Positions 22,609 through 35,471 of a stretch of DNA of 64,000 nucleotides are shown piece by piece; positions within the stretch are counted from its first letter, which is position 1; each line of letters opens with the position of its first letter. The notes under the pieces are model-generated. The model was not told the DNA's origin and did no database searches. It saw nothing but the letters and a program-made list of their open reading frames with translations. The translations under genes and the position numbers were made by a program. Source of the DNA: Parapristionchus giblindavisi (lineage: Eukaryota > Nematoda > Chromadorea > Rhabditida > Diplogasteridae); NCBI GenBank assembly GCA_943737045.1, contig CALSFV010000234.1, positions 310,001 to 374,000 of the forward strand, read 5' to 3'.

Positions 22609-25600
22609 ATGATTATCATCTATCGTGTGTTTGGACTAGTCGTCTGCACAGTTATGTCCGACGCAACATGTAATATACATATTTATTTGATTTTATAATA
22701 TAATTTGTGGTCTTACATCTTTCTGGGACAACAAAGTCTCATTTTTTTCAGCGTTCACTGATTTCCACGACAACTTGCAGAAGCTGAACGACAAGCTGTT
22801 CAAGAAGTACAGCTCATTGATGAGCCCTTATTGCTCGTATGGTATGTTTGCGAAAATCGAACAGCTTAAAGTGATAGGAGTATAAATCTGTTGGATCTCT
22901 TTCATTAAAGCGACACCCCAAGCTAATTGAAACTCTCCAATCTGGCCACACTCTCTCGCTTCCTTCGTCTACGAGAGAGTATTGCCAATGCGGAGAGAAA
23001 TTAAAAGAAGTACTCCAATGCTAAATTTGCTCTCCACATAGGCAAAACTCTCTCTTAGACAAAGAACATGAGAGAGTTTTGTCAGAGCGGAGAGTTTCAA
23101 TCAATCATTCAATGTTACCATTTCAAGCAGTAATTGCTAGATGAGGATGAGACGAAAAGCGTCACAGGGTGCAATTATCCTCTACCAATAATTGCTTGAA
23201 ATGATAAAATTGATTGATTGGAGAGCTTCAAATTAGCTGGGGGTATGACAAAATAATGGTTTTATTCAGGAACGAATGCAACATGGAATCAAGGTCAATT
23301 CTTCAATCTCACCCTCCTGAGAGTTCGGCTGTTGAACGTTGTATGTTTTTAATAAATTAATATTAAATAATATTTTTAATCGATAAAATTTTTTTCTAAA
23401 TGCCTCACATCTTCATCGGTATAGATGATTTTTATAGTAATAGGGATATACCGTTTAAATCACATAACTTTAACAAATTTTTCAGCATGAGCAAGAGCGC
23501 CAGTTCACCACGATGGTCGGAATGGCAATGGTTGGTTGTTCCGTTGATTTCCTTTCGATGCTGCTGAATATTGAAGGGACCTTGTTTTGACATTACGTAT
23601 TACACATATACAGTCAAATAACATTACCTCGTAGAGTTGTCTGTCATTTCAAAAGATAATGAGAGTAAAATATGCCAATATGATAGATGTATCAAATATT
23701 CCTATAAAGGATTATGTTTTCAGGAATGGAATGACCCGCGGCTGTCTTGGGATCCCAGAAAATATGCAGGTATTTTTGTTACGATCACAGATCTCTTTTT
23801 AAAGTGGGTCCCCTTCTTTAAAAAGAAACCGACGAGATTTGGGCTGCGATATTGACTTGAAGAACGTGGGACATACGAAGTGACATCTGTTCTATATTAC
23901 TCCGGTATTTTTTACTCGCGGGGCACACCGTTCAATCCCGTGGTGTACGCCGCGAGGTACACCGCGGGGTAGAACACTTAGACGGGGTACCTCGCGAGCT
24001 GCAGCCTCTAGACGGTGTGCCCCGCGAGATTTGATCTCCACCCCGCGAGGCACGCCGTCACTTCCACACCGTGGTGCACCTCGCGGTGTACCCCGCGAGA
24101 TTTGGCCTCTGAACGGTGTGCCCCGCGAGCAAAAAATACCGGAGTAGATTTTACTGGTTGAACGCGTAGAGCGTGTGGCTCAGTGGTTAGTAGTCAGCGC
24201 TTGTAATCGCGCCACACGGGTTCGATTCCCGTTTGCAAACTTTAAGTCCGAATTACGGTATTCTGGTGCATCTAAAATTTTAGAGATAATTGTTTTTGTA
24301 TACAAGGAGATGTGATCAATAGTTCTGTCTGGCCAGTTTATTCACGAAAAAACTCGTGGGTCCCCTTCTTTAAAGATACAGAATTATTTTACTCTCCGAT
24401 TTGGCAACGCTCTCACAAAGGAGGCCTGTGATCATTACAAGAGCGGAAAGATTCAAATAAGTTCGGGATGTGCAAAAAGTTGTTTTCGAAACTATACGCT
24501 TTTCGGAACATTTTCGGAGCTTCCATAGTTATGTTTCGAACTGTTCGCCTATTTAGGCATCGATCATATCTACGTCGGCAAATCTATCGTCTGGAAACCG
24601 GATCTTTCTCCATGCGAAGGGTACGAAATTGTTTTAATATATCATTTGATATGCTCATTGCTGGCGAAACACAAAAAGGCACAATTGCTAATTTTGTATG
24701 ACATTAATTAATTTTAATTTTAAAGTGCATGCAAACCAATTTTTGAACCTTTTAATTCATACAATTTAAATATCTATATAAACAATTTTATCTCTTTTTT
24801 TCCAGTTCATCACTGATCACTCTCTCGTTCGATAATTCCGACACCGTCAAGGTATGCACATTTTGAATACGCGCGAAACATGTGAATAGAAAAGTGCGTA
24901 TAAGCACATGTGATATTTTCAAAAAGAAACAAAGCAAACAAAAAAAAAACAAATAAACAAACAAATGAATAAATTCTTATGTCCAAAATGCTGTTGTCCA
25001 TTTTGGTTGCGTATTGATGTGTAAAACTATTGTAGGCAACTCTTTATTAGCATCTCTCTTGATGGTATGAGAGGGGGACTGCCCCGTTGTATGAACAATG
25101 GTAGCTTATGTAAGAAGCATGAGAACAACGGATCGAAATTGAAAGTGTTGGATAATAATATATTTATCGCATCTTGGAGAAAAGAGACGAGGGATTTTTT
25201 CATAAACAATTAAAATACATATTAAAACAAGAAGTAGCGACGATATAGGTGCAATTACTGGATTGCAACCTTTATAGAATTACTAAACACTTGAGGAGAG
25301 ATTGATGTGACAATAGTTCGATCTAAATTATTCCATTTTCGGACAACACGATTTGAGAAAAATGATAGATAGCGTGTACCAGATGAAGGGTTCATACAAA
25401 ATCTAAGTTGATGACCTCGAGTAAAATTCAAAGTGTTGGAAAATATAAAGATGCTACGGGGATAATGACAATGAAATAAGGTGTGAGGGGAGAATGACTC
25501 TCTAAGATCCAATCTAACGGATCATCTCACTCTCACTATCTTAACAAAATAACAAATAACAATAAACAATTTTAGATATTTCCCAACGGCCACATCGTCG

Positions 25601-27809
25601 CCGTTTCCTACTTCACCGTGACGAATAACTGTGACCTCAAGGTATGATATTTTCCACCGAAATAGATAAACACTCTCATAAACCGTACACTGACAACCTA
25701 CAATATATTATTCAATGATCTGTATCAAGCATCGATCCATTGGGGTCGGAAGAGAACTGTGGAATGAGAACCGGCTGGATTGGAACTTCTTGCATACTTT
25801 GTCTATTCATTAGCGCTTGCCTCTCACATGTAAATAGTTCTCATTCATCGGTTTTTATTCCAGGGTTCTCATCCGACCTAGTGCCCCATTGAGGAGAGAA
25901 TGGTTGCCACTAAATATCGACTAATTTTATTCATATCATGTACAGCGTACAACATCGCAAACCAATATTTGCAACCCATAATGGTTATCGCTTAAAATAT
26001 TTGCAGTCCCGCGACTTTCCCTTCGACAAACAACACTGCATCCTATGTTTCCTGTTGATGAATTATCATGTGCAAGAATTGGTCCTTCATGGAGCCGTCA
26101 TACCGAATCCCGATCTTTTCGTAAGTTGATTCATATTATTATTACAAATATCCTCAATACGGTGTTATATTTTCAAAACGTACGCACATCCACGTGCGTT
26201 TTACTAACTGAAGAACGCACGTGCGCACGTTTTGAAAATGTAACACCGAATAAAGGACACGTCAAGCTAATTTTACTCTTCGCTCTAGTCACACTCACTT
26301 GCAGACAACAAAATGTGTGTTGCCAGAGCGCCGAGTTTCAAATTAGCCCGAGGTGTCACTTTGGTCTTTCCTTTTGGCCATTAAAATGTATGATGTCAAT
26401 TGAGTTCGCCTTTTTATGGGGCTGACAAGCAAGTGATGTTATAGCTTTTTTTCGACATTAGCATCGATTTAAAATAGCCTCTTCATTGCACACACTATTT
26501 CTCTGTTCTCGAACAACTATAGAACGTATACCGTTGGAGAGACCGTTGACAAAGATTTCAGCATCTTTAAGTAACAAAAATTTACAGATAAACCTCGGAC
26601 TGACTGCCATGATGTCTATGACGGTCATTGTGGGCATTCTCAATAATTCTGCTCCGAAATCGGAAGAGTTGTCCGCTCTAGGTATACCATCGCCTCATCT
26701 CAACTTTTTTTGGATTAGATTTTGAGAACGATTTACACTCACCCACAGTACCAATCGACAGTTACATCAAAGATGAAACGAGAGTCAGTACAAGTCATTG
26801 CTTCCTATAGTTCTTCCTGCATTTTCAAAATCTGATACTACAAAATGCATACTTTGAAGCGATAGCTAAATAATCCAAACGGTGAAAGCATTCAGGCTGG
26901 TTCATCTTCTTCGATATCATTATGATCTGCTTAGCCGTGATCTCCATCCACGCTGTCTACAGACTCCGAGTGAAGCTAGTGCATGCACTGACCAGGAAGA
27001 CTCCTGAGAGAAAGATGTCCATGCTGTCGCCCGAGAAAAGGTGAGAAAACCCAGAGATATTTTTATAACAATAAGTTATAATAAAAGCTCAGTCATCCGC
27101 AGACAACCAATATTTTGGGCATATAAATTCATTTCAAATGCACATTTACATATCAAAATATGGTTAGCCACAATTGATAAAGATGGAGCCCTCGAATCTT
27201 TATGCAAATGTGTAACATATCGGCTATGAAAAAAGGTAAAGGTACAACCCGTTATTCTCAGCAAACGAAGTCCTCGGCTATATAAATGATATGCAAGAAA
27301 TATGCATGTCCGCGCATGCGTCCCTTGGCTTACTGATAAATGCGCAGCATTGTTAGCGTAACGTAGCGGGTTCGAAACCTATCGCATAACTTTCTTATTT
27401 TCAAATTGTCCCCGCTGCTGCATGTACATCAAGCATGATTCATTCATGATTCTAGCGATCAGTAAGCTGAATTAGCATAAAATAATTTATGTAGGGTATG
27501 CAAAAAAAAACGTTTGCTATCTTTCTATCTTCACAGTTTGTTAACAAAATATTCGTCGGAAAATCTAGGGAAATCTAGCAAATCTAGGGAAAGAAAATCC
27601 AGAAAATCCATCTCAAATAGTACCATTCCAGAGCCTCTCTTCGCAGTTTGGCGAATCGCATCTCCAAAAACGATCCTCTTTGTCGATATTCGCTGTTCGC
27701 CATCTTCTCCACTCTTCATATCGTCAATCTGATCACTATGTTCGTGAGACCAGCGGATGATGGCGGATTCGAGGCCGTGTCGAACACGTTCAACTATACC
27801 TCAACATGA
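22609..27809 (+). CDS. Cys-loop ligand-gated ion channel, array copy 3; beta10/M1 exons deleted, probably non-functional
   Basis: Exons at 22609-22669, 22752-22841, 23270-23340, 23486-23530, 23724-23769, 24557-24620, 24806-24851, 25576-25641, 26007-26120, 26588-26681, 26896-27040, 27632-27809. From about 22.75 to 26.2 kb it matches copy 2 at a constant offset of 8484 bp with only scattered differences. At about 26472 some 862 bp are missing relative to copy 2, which removes the 29-codon pre-M1 exon and the 46-codon M1 exon. Both flanking junctions are phase 0, so joining 26120 to 26588 keeps the frame and would give about 339 aa. A subunit lacking M1 should not form a normal four-helix bundle. 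It may be a pseudogene, or a truncated or dominant-negative product; sequence cannot decide. No stop or frameshift is seen elsewhere. Confidence 0.75.
23900..24144. mobile_element. GC-rich snapback element in intron 5 of LGIC copy 3
   Basis: Co-duplicated with the copy 2 element at 15416-15660, at the same gene position and with the same structure. Confidence 0.85.
24168..24240 (+). repeat. tRNA-like module, LGIC copy 3 intron 5
   Basis: Duplicate of 15684-15756, carried along with the gene duplication. Confidence 0.6.
25255..25512 (-). pseudogene. LINE reverse transcriptase 3' fragment in intron 7 of LGIC copy 3
   Basis: Same insertion as at 16771-17028, co-duplicated with the LGIC gene at the same offset of 8484 bp. 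It is absent from copies 1, 4 and 5, so it marks the copy 2/3 duplication. Confidence 0.85.
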
Positions 27810-28014
27810 TTAACACGTTCAACTATACCTCGACGTGATTAACACGTCCAACTATACCTCGACATGATTAACACGTTTAAGTATACCTCGACATGATTAA
27901 CACGTTTAAGTATACCTCGACATGATTAACGCGTTTAAGTATACCTTGACATTATTAACACGTTTAAGTATACCTCGACATGATTAGCACGTTTAAGTAT
28001 ACCTCGGCCTAATT
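27783..28014 (+). repeat. 29-bp minisatellite at the 3' end of LGIC copy 3 (8 units)
   Basis: Eight units starting with the coding one. Unit 6 carries a diagnostic variant (CTTGACATTATT) that is amplified in copy 4. The last unit ends CTCGGCCTAATT as in copy 4. Confidence 0.95.
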
Positions 28015-28301
28015 AGAACGATTTTGATTCGAGATATACTGACCGATCTGTTATGTATCGATTCCAATCTCCAATATGAAAAATATATTATTGTTATGCC
28101 TCCACGCTCTTCGAATTGTACAAATGGTTGTATATAAACTGGTCTATAAAGTTTATTATGTAGTAGCTTGATCTCTTGAACCTCAATTATCTCTTGAACC
28201 TCGAATACACAGAATACACGAAAGAGGACCCGGTGGAATCGGTGGACACGAAACTGAGGCTTCGGAGGAAACAGAAGAGATAGTGGTAAAGAAGCCTTTG
28301 G

Positions 28302-29889
28302 ACGGAGAGGACGCATCAATCGATTGGATACGTGGGTTAATTAATACCTATTAGAATAGCCAACCTTTTGATATGCATGAATATTGAAAACATTTACTAA
28401 CATATAAGAGAATATTGCTTTCATATATGACACAATTCCTATTAATCTATTAATCGAGAAATGCTCCAAATTTGGAGTAAAAGGGCGTCTACTTGCATGG
28501 CTTGCTTCTTTTCTTAGCAATAGAAGTCAATATGTATCTATAAATCAGTCGGATTCCATCGTCTACTCAGTTAACAGTGGAGTGCCTCAGGGTTCATGCT
28601 TAGGTCCACTTCTCTTCTCTCTTTACATAAGTGAGATTCCATCGTTGCTACCATCTAAAGTGTCATGTTGTATGTATGCTGATGACATAAAGTTGTACAG
28701 TATAGAGGATCCATCTGCCCTACAAACTGCACTAAATGTCTTATTCGACTGGTCTCGTTTATGGGGTCTGTCCATGTCGACTACAAAAACAGTAGTAATG
28801 CATGTTGGTCCAAACCATCCCAATGTATCTTTCACTCTTGGACCATCCAACTTACCGCTTGTTTCCACAATAAAAGACTTAGGAGTAACCTATGACAACA
28901 AACTTAAATTTGATGAGCATATTACTAACATCGCCAATAAGGCAAAATCTCGGTGCGCCTTCATACTTCGATCATTTATATCTAAAAACCCTACAGTATA
29001 TGCACGACTGTTTACAATATATGTGCGACCCATTTTAGAGTTTTGCTCCGAGTTATGGAATCCCCAGTTAATCATGCACGTATCTAAGATCGAGTCCGTC
29101 CTTCGAAATTATTCCAGACACGTGTTTCGGAAGTGCCACTTACCGTACGCTGACTACAGCAACCGTCTACTCAAGCTCAACCTCCCCTCATTAGAATGTA
29201 GACGAAACCAAAACGACATTATCATGACATATAAGATTATCCACAATTTTGTAGACTTAGACCCTCGCTCATTGTTTCTCTTTTCAAATACAATTACTCG
29301 TACTCGTGGCCACAATATGAAACTAAGAACCTATCGCTCATCTACAACTCAATATCTTTCATTTATTAGTAATCGAATTGTACCAGTATGGAACTCTTTT
29401 GAAAATCATATAGTAACTATACCAAACCCTATCACTTTTTGTTGTTTCGTTCGAAAGCTCCCGCTGTGATCAAGTAATTGCAGTGGATACACCATTTCTT
29501 CATATTTTATTTTAACGTTTTCATCTTTCTAATTGTTTGTCAGGTTAGCAATCTCTCTGTAAGAAATGATAAAATATTATGCTATTGTACTATTAATGTT
29601 GTGTTATTTTTGCCATATTAATGTTGTGTTATTTTTGCCATTTTAATGTTATTTATATTTCGTTATTTCGTTCATTTGTATTTATTACTAACCATAGAAA
29701 TGAGATTTTGCATGCTTTTCAACTATCACTAAAACCTTTTTGATATCCAACTCAATGGGGGTTCTACTGAAGATGGCCAACCCCATTGAGTAGAGGTTCA
29801 CTGTCTAGAACCTATGGCCGAAACAGTGTTCCTCTAATTAGTATTGAGTACATTTGCATGACTTGTATATTCATTATTTGCTCTTTCAA
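28302..29889 (+). mobile_element. 5'-truncated non-LTR retrotransposon (CR1/Jockey type), 1.59 kb
   Basis: Inserted in the spacer after LGIC copy 3, flanked by a 5-bp duplication TTTGG (28297-28301 and 29890-29894). The uninterrupted target sequence is visible in the spacer after copy 4 (GCCTTTGGTGGAAATAATGG). The element begins inside the reverse transcriptase domain, as expected from abortive reverse transcription. Its 3' part has a doubled ATTAATGTTGTG repeat at about 29593-29641. Confidence 0.9.
28408..29469 (+). pseudogene. Reverse transcriptase, C-terminal 353 residues
   Basis: Uninterrupted frame starting in RT motif A (AFIYDTI), then VPQGSCLGPLLFSLYIS, the catalytic box CCMYADDIKLY (FADD/YADD type) and the LINE post-RT region (YVRPILEFCSELWNP, SFISNRIVPVWN), ending FVRKLPL. 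The absence of any stop over 353 codons suggests a young insertion. The endonuclease and N-terminal RT are absent, so it cannot act alone. Confidence 0.9.
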
Positions 29890-30194
29890 TTTGGTGGAAA
29901 TAATGGCACACCTCGTAACTAAGCGATAATAACTAATTGATCTGTAGAGAAATATTGCTACTATACTTTTCTCGTTGTTTCTGGGAGTATGAGCATTTCA
30001 ATTTTCTCTCGCCGAAAGTTAACAAAATAGCTTTCAAAGCGAAGCGAAAATTGATAATAATATCTCTTAAAAGTGTATTTGTATCATAAATATCTAGTTT
30101 AGTGCAAAGTAATCCTCGAGAAACTCTTCATTTGCGACTTCTTACACGTTTCACTACAAGTTACTCTCACATTCGATGTATCATATTTCGATGA

Positions 30195-30478
30195 AAGTGC
30201 CTTCCACTTGTGCAAACTTCGGAGATCAAGCCTGCATAAGGCTCCATCGAGGGCACACTTGTATGCGCTTACATACGAATTGAATTGGAGAAGTAACATT
30301 TTCGTCAAGGATTACATAAGAAAAAGTGATCTAAATTCTTCTGGATGTACAGGTTGCCAAGGAGACAACTTAAACAATTTAAAGACATGCCGCAAGGTTC
30401 AGGATTTCGTTCGTACAGCGCTGAAGAGGCAGTGGATCTGGCTACATAAGCTCGCCAATGATGAGTGCTTGAAGTGAT
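30195..30478 (+). pseudogene. Second copy of the spacer gene fragment (after LGIC copy 3)
   Basis: Same sequence as at 21254, but CACTTTGTGC has become CACTTGTGC, a one-base deletion that shifts the frame at the beginning. The downstream half after about 30525 is deleted into the SINE-like repeat. Confidence 0.4.
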
Positions 30479-31643
30479 GCAGAACCGTGGTCGAGTGGTT
30501 CCCCGTCGTAGCAGAAGAAAAGGAAGGGACTTCGTTTGCCTTGAATAACGGGTTTTACCTTTACCTTTACCTTACCTGAATTATCACCATAAAAATCATC
30601 GAGATGTCTGTTACAAAAAGTGATATATTCGATATTCTGACTTCTTTTTTTGTCATTCATCATACAACACATTTACCACGTGCTCTACATGTGCTTATCG
30701 CATCCCAACTATTCAAGTCCGTCATCGTTTTGTTTGAACAGACGCAACCCACCATAGTCGCTAATGTAAATTACACAAAATGATACAAACCTTTTGGACC
30801 TTTTGGACAACTTCACATATAGATAATTTCATTAGAAACCTTTCCGTTTCGCTTCCTTCTCTCTGAATATTCCGACCACACCGACGCTCACATACCAAAC
30901 TATTTCATCTTAAAGGGAGCGTTACCTCTCTCAACTTCCTTTTCATTGCGCACACTATTTCTCTGTTCTCCAACAACGAGAAAGCATTGCGCGCAGAAGA
31001 GACCATTGAGAGAGATAACGCGACTGAACGACAAGCTATTCAAGAAGTACAGCTCATTGATGAGCCCTTATTGCTCGTATGGTAAGTTTGAGAAAATCGA
31101 ACAGCTGAAAGTTAAAGCGACACCTCAATCAAATTTGATAGTCTCCGCTCTGGCTACACTCTCTCGCTTCCTTTGTCTAAGAGAGAGTGTATTGACAATG
31201 CGGAGAGAAGAATTAGCTTGGCGTGAGCCTTTAAAGAATTACCCCCATGCTAATTTTGCTCTCCACATTGGCAATACTCTCTCGTAGACAGAGAACATGA
31301 GAGAGTATTGCCCGAGCGGAGGGTTTCAAATGAGCTCGGGGTATGCCTTTAACGATTCAAAATATTTTTTATTCAGGAACGAATACAACATGGAATCAAG
31401 GGCAATTCTTCAATCTCACCCTACTGAGAGTTCGGCTGTTGAACGTTGTATGTTTTTAATAATAAAAAAATATTATTAAATTGCATTTTTGATCGATAAT
31501 TTTTTTCTAAATGACTCACATGTTGATCGGTATAGATGATTTTATAGTATTTGGGATATACCGTTTAAAGATGGTGGCCCTTCCCTGAACCGGCCTGATG
31601 GTTCATTGATGTTTCTACACCACCTTAAATCACATAACTTTAA

Positions 31644-31756
31644 AGGGACCGTAACCTCACTCAATGGTCTCCTCGACGCGCAATGCTCTCTCGTTGTTAG
31701 AGAACAGAACAATAGTGTGCGCAATGAAGAGACCATTGAGTGAGGTAACGCTCCCT
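31644..31756. mobile_element. M2 palindromic TTAA MITE, LGIC copy 4 intron 3
   Basis: TTAA at 31640-31643 and 31757-31760. Shared with copy 5 at the same site (about 41201-41313) but absent from copies 2 and 3, so it inserted before the copy 4/5 exchange. Confidence 0.85.
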
Positions 31757-34700
31757 TTAACAAATATTTCAACATGAGCAAGAGCGCCAGTTCACCACGA
31801 TGGTCGGAATGGCAATGGTTGGTTGTCCCGTTGATTTGCTTTCGAGACAGCTAAATATTCAAGTAACCTTGTTTTCACTTTACGTATTACACATATACAG
31901 CCAAATAACATTACCTCGTAGAGTTGTCTTTCATTTCAACTGATAATGGGAGTAAAATATGACAATATGATAAATCTTTCTGATAGTATAACATCAGAGT
32001 TTTGTGTTTTCAGGAATGGAATGACCCGCGGCTGTCTTGGGATCCCAGAAAATATGCAGGTATTTTTCTACGATCATATCTTTCTTTACAAAGCACACCC
32101 CGAGCTAATTTTAATCTACCTTTTGGCAACATTCGCACAAAGGAAGCCTGTGAACATTACCAGAGCGGAGAGATTCAAATGACCCCGATCTAATTTTATT
32201 CTCCGCTCCGGAAACGCTCTCTCCTAGGCAACGAAAACGAGATAGCATTGCCAGAGCGGAGAGATTCAAATTAGTTCGGGATGTGCCTGAAAAGTTTTTC
32301 GAAACTGTGCTTTTCGGAACATTCTTGAATATTCCAAAGTAGTGTCCTACTTTCGAACCGTTCAACTATAATATTTAGGTATCGATCATATCTACGTCGG
32401 CAAATCTATCGTCTGGAAACCGGATCTTTCTCCATGCGAAGGGTACGAAAATGTTTTAATATACAATGATATGCACATGGCTGTCGAAACACGAAAATGC
32501 ACTATTACTAATTGTGTATAACATTAATTAATTTTAACTTTAAAGTGTATGCCATCCAATTTGTGTACCTTTAAATGAATTTATGAACTATCTAAACAAT
32601 TTTTTTCTATTTTCAGTTCATCACTGATCACTCTCTCGTTCGATAATTCCGACACCGTCAAGGTACGCACATTTTGTATACGCGAAACACGCGCTGCAAA
32701 ATTGCTGGTAAACATAAGAAGTCTTCGTATTTCTTGAACGCCTTGTATAGTGATTCTTGTCATGATGATGTAATATAGATTTTTACTATGTGAAGCCAAT
32801 GGAGTGGAAGACAAGATAGATTTTAATTTATTCAGACGTTTCGGCGAGAATCACCATCTTCCTTGTATAGTCTTTAATGGCCAAATATAGCTTAACATAG
32901 TTAATTGTCATCTCTCTGTTCATTATCGAAAAGTGAGTCTCATTGTCAGTAAAAATATAATATTTTCAAAAAGAAAAAAAGGCAAATAAACAAACAAAAA
33001 AATAAATAAATAACAAATAATGATTAATAATTATAGATATTTCCCAACGGCCTCATCGTCGCCGTTTCATACTTCACCGTGACGAATAACTGTGACCTCA
33101 AGGTATGATATTCTGCACCGATATAGATAAACAGTCTCATAAACCTTACCTAAAATACAATACCTTTATCAAGCACAGCACCATTGGGCAGAGAATGGTT
33201 GCCACTGAATATCGCAAAAAAATTTGCAGTCCCGCGACTTTCCCTTCGATAAGCAGCACTGCATCCTCTGTTTCCTTCTGATGAATTATCATGTCCAAGA
33301 ATTGGTCCTTCATGGAGCCGTCATTCCGAATCCCGATCTTTTCGTAAGTTGATTCATATTATTATTACAAATATCCTCAATACGGTGTTATATTTTCAAA
33401 ACGTACGCACATCCACGTGCGTTTTACTAACTGAAGAACGCACGTGCGCACGTTTTGAAAATGTAACACCGAATAAAGGACACGTCAAGCTAATTTTACT
33501 CTTCGCTCTAGTCACACTCACTTGCAGACAACAAAATGTGTGTTGCCAGAGCGCCGAGTTTCAAATTAGCCCGAGGTGTCACTTTGGTCTTTCTTTTTGG
33601 CCATTAAAATGTATGATGTCAATTGAGTTCGCCTTTTTATGGGGCTGACAAGCAAGTGATGTTATAGCTTTTTTTCGACATTAGCATCGATTTAACCGAA
33701 AAATATCCTTTGAAGGGTTCCGGAGAGTGGGGGTTGGATATCTACAAGCCGAGGCCGTATGCAGACACGGTTGGAGGTGACCTTGGACTCACGCTATCCG
33801 TCGTAAGTCTGATCCCGCGTTGCGTGCTTGAAGGCACACCTCTCCTCTCTGGCATCGTTCTCTCGCCTTCTCCGTCTAAGGGAGAGTGCGGTCAGAACGG
33901 CCAGTAAAATTGGTTGTGGATTGCATTTAATATCAGTACTTTCTTAAAAGGGCTTTTCCAATGTGCCTGGCATTTTGTATTTACATGTTGATGCGCAAAC
34001 TAATTCATTTTTTATTCAATGTATGATAAATTCAAATTAAATTTAACTAAATTTAAATTAAGGTTCAATTCTTTGTGATCTTGAAACGGAAGCCGCAATT
34101 CTGGGTGTCTCTCATCATAATGCCCACATTCTTGCTGGGATTGCTGATATTGATTGGACTCTGCTTCGGCGAGGGAACGCAACACTCACTAAATGCTCTG
34201 GTAAAGGTTTTTCTTCAAACCAACGCAGTAAATCAATATCACAACACTCACCGAAGCACTAGTAAGATCTTCACACAGGGCATATGTACATATATTTGTC
34301 AGATACTTTCAAGGGTCTCCTGAATTCGAAATCTGAGAGACTTCGAGTTGTTCGTAAGCCTTGGGCCAAGCCTAGGCCATTTTAAACGCGACATAGGCTA
34401 GAAAAAAACTTTCGCACCGAGCCAAAAAAAAGATACCGATTCTCTTCTTTCGGAAACTGGCTTTCTCTAACGTTAACTATATCTAATTATAAGTGTTAAC
34501 AATTAGAACCCTGTTCAAGCGAAAATTTAAGCTTAAAGGGAGCGTAACCTCTCTCAATAGCCTCTTCATTGCACACACTATTTCTCTGTTCTCGAACAAC
34601 TATAGAACGTATACCGTTGGAGAGACCGTTGACAAAGATTTCAGCATCTTTAAGTAACAAAAATTTACAGATAAACCTCGGACTGACTGCCATGATGTCT

Positions 34701-35471
34701 ATGACGGTCATTGTGGGCATTCTCAATAATTCTGCTCCGAAATCGGAAGAGTTGTCCGCTCTAGGTATACCATCGCCTCATCTCAACTTTTTTTGGATTA
34801 GATTTTGAGAACGATTTACACTCACCCACAGTACCAATCGACAGTTGCATCAAAGATGAAACGAGAGTCAGTAAAAGTCATTGCTTCCTATAGTTCTTCC
34901 TACATTTCCAAAATCTGCTACTACAAAATTCATACTTTGAAGCGATAGCTAAATAATCCAAACGGTGAAAGCATTCAGGCTGGTTCATCTTCTTCGACAT
35001 CATCATGATCTGCTTAGCCGTGATCTCCATCCACGCTGTCTATAGACTCCGAGTGAAGCTAGTACACGCACTGACTATGAAGACTCCTGATAGAAAGACG
35101 TCCGTGCTGTCCCCAGAGAAAAGGTGAGATAATCACGAGATAATTTTTTCATACGTTTTTATCGATCCTCATATCTTTTGTTCGTGCACACTAACTATCG
35201 TACATGTAAAAAAACATTGTATCATGAACGGCGTGAATGGATCTGAACGGATCAGGCCGATCAAGCGAATTGTGAGTTATTTTCGTTATTTTGCATTCAT
35301 TTTTGTTATTTCTCTTTCTTTTCATTGTTTTTCTCTCGTTCGAATTTACTATATTAAAAGAAATCAGGCCAAAATATTGCCATTTAACAAAAGCACGGTT
35401 TTTCACGACGATTAAATTGCTCCAATGAACCAAAGTTGACCTATTTATTCAGCGTATTCTCGGAACAATTT

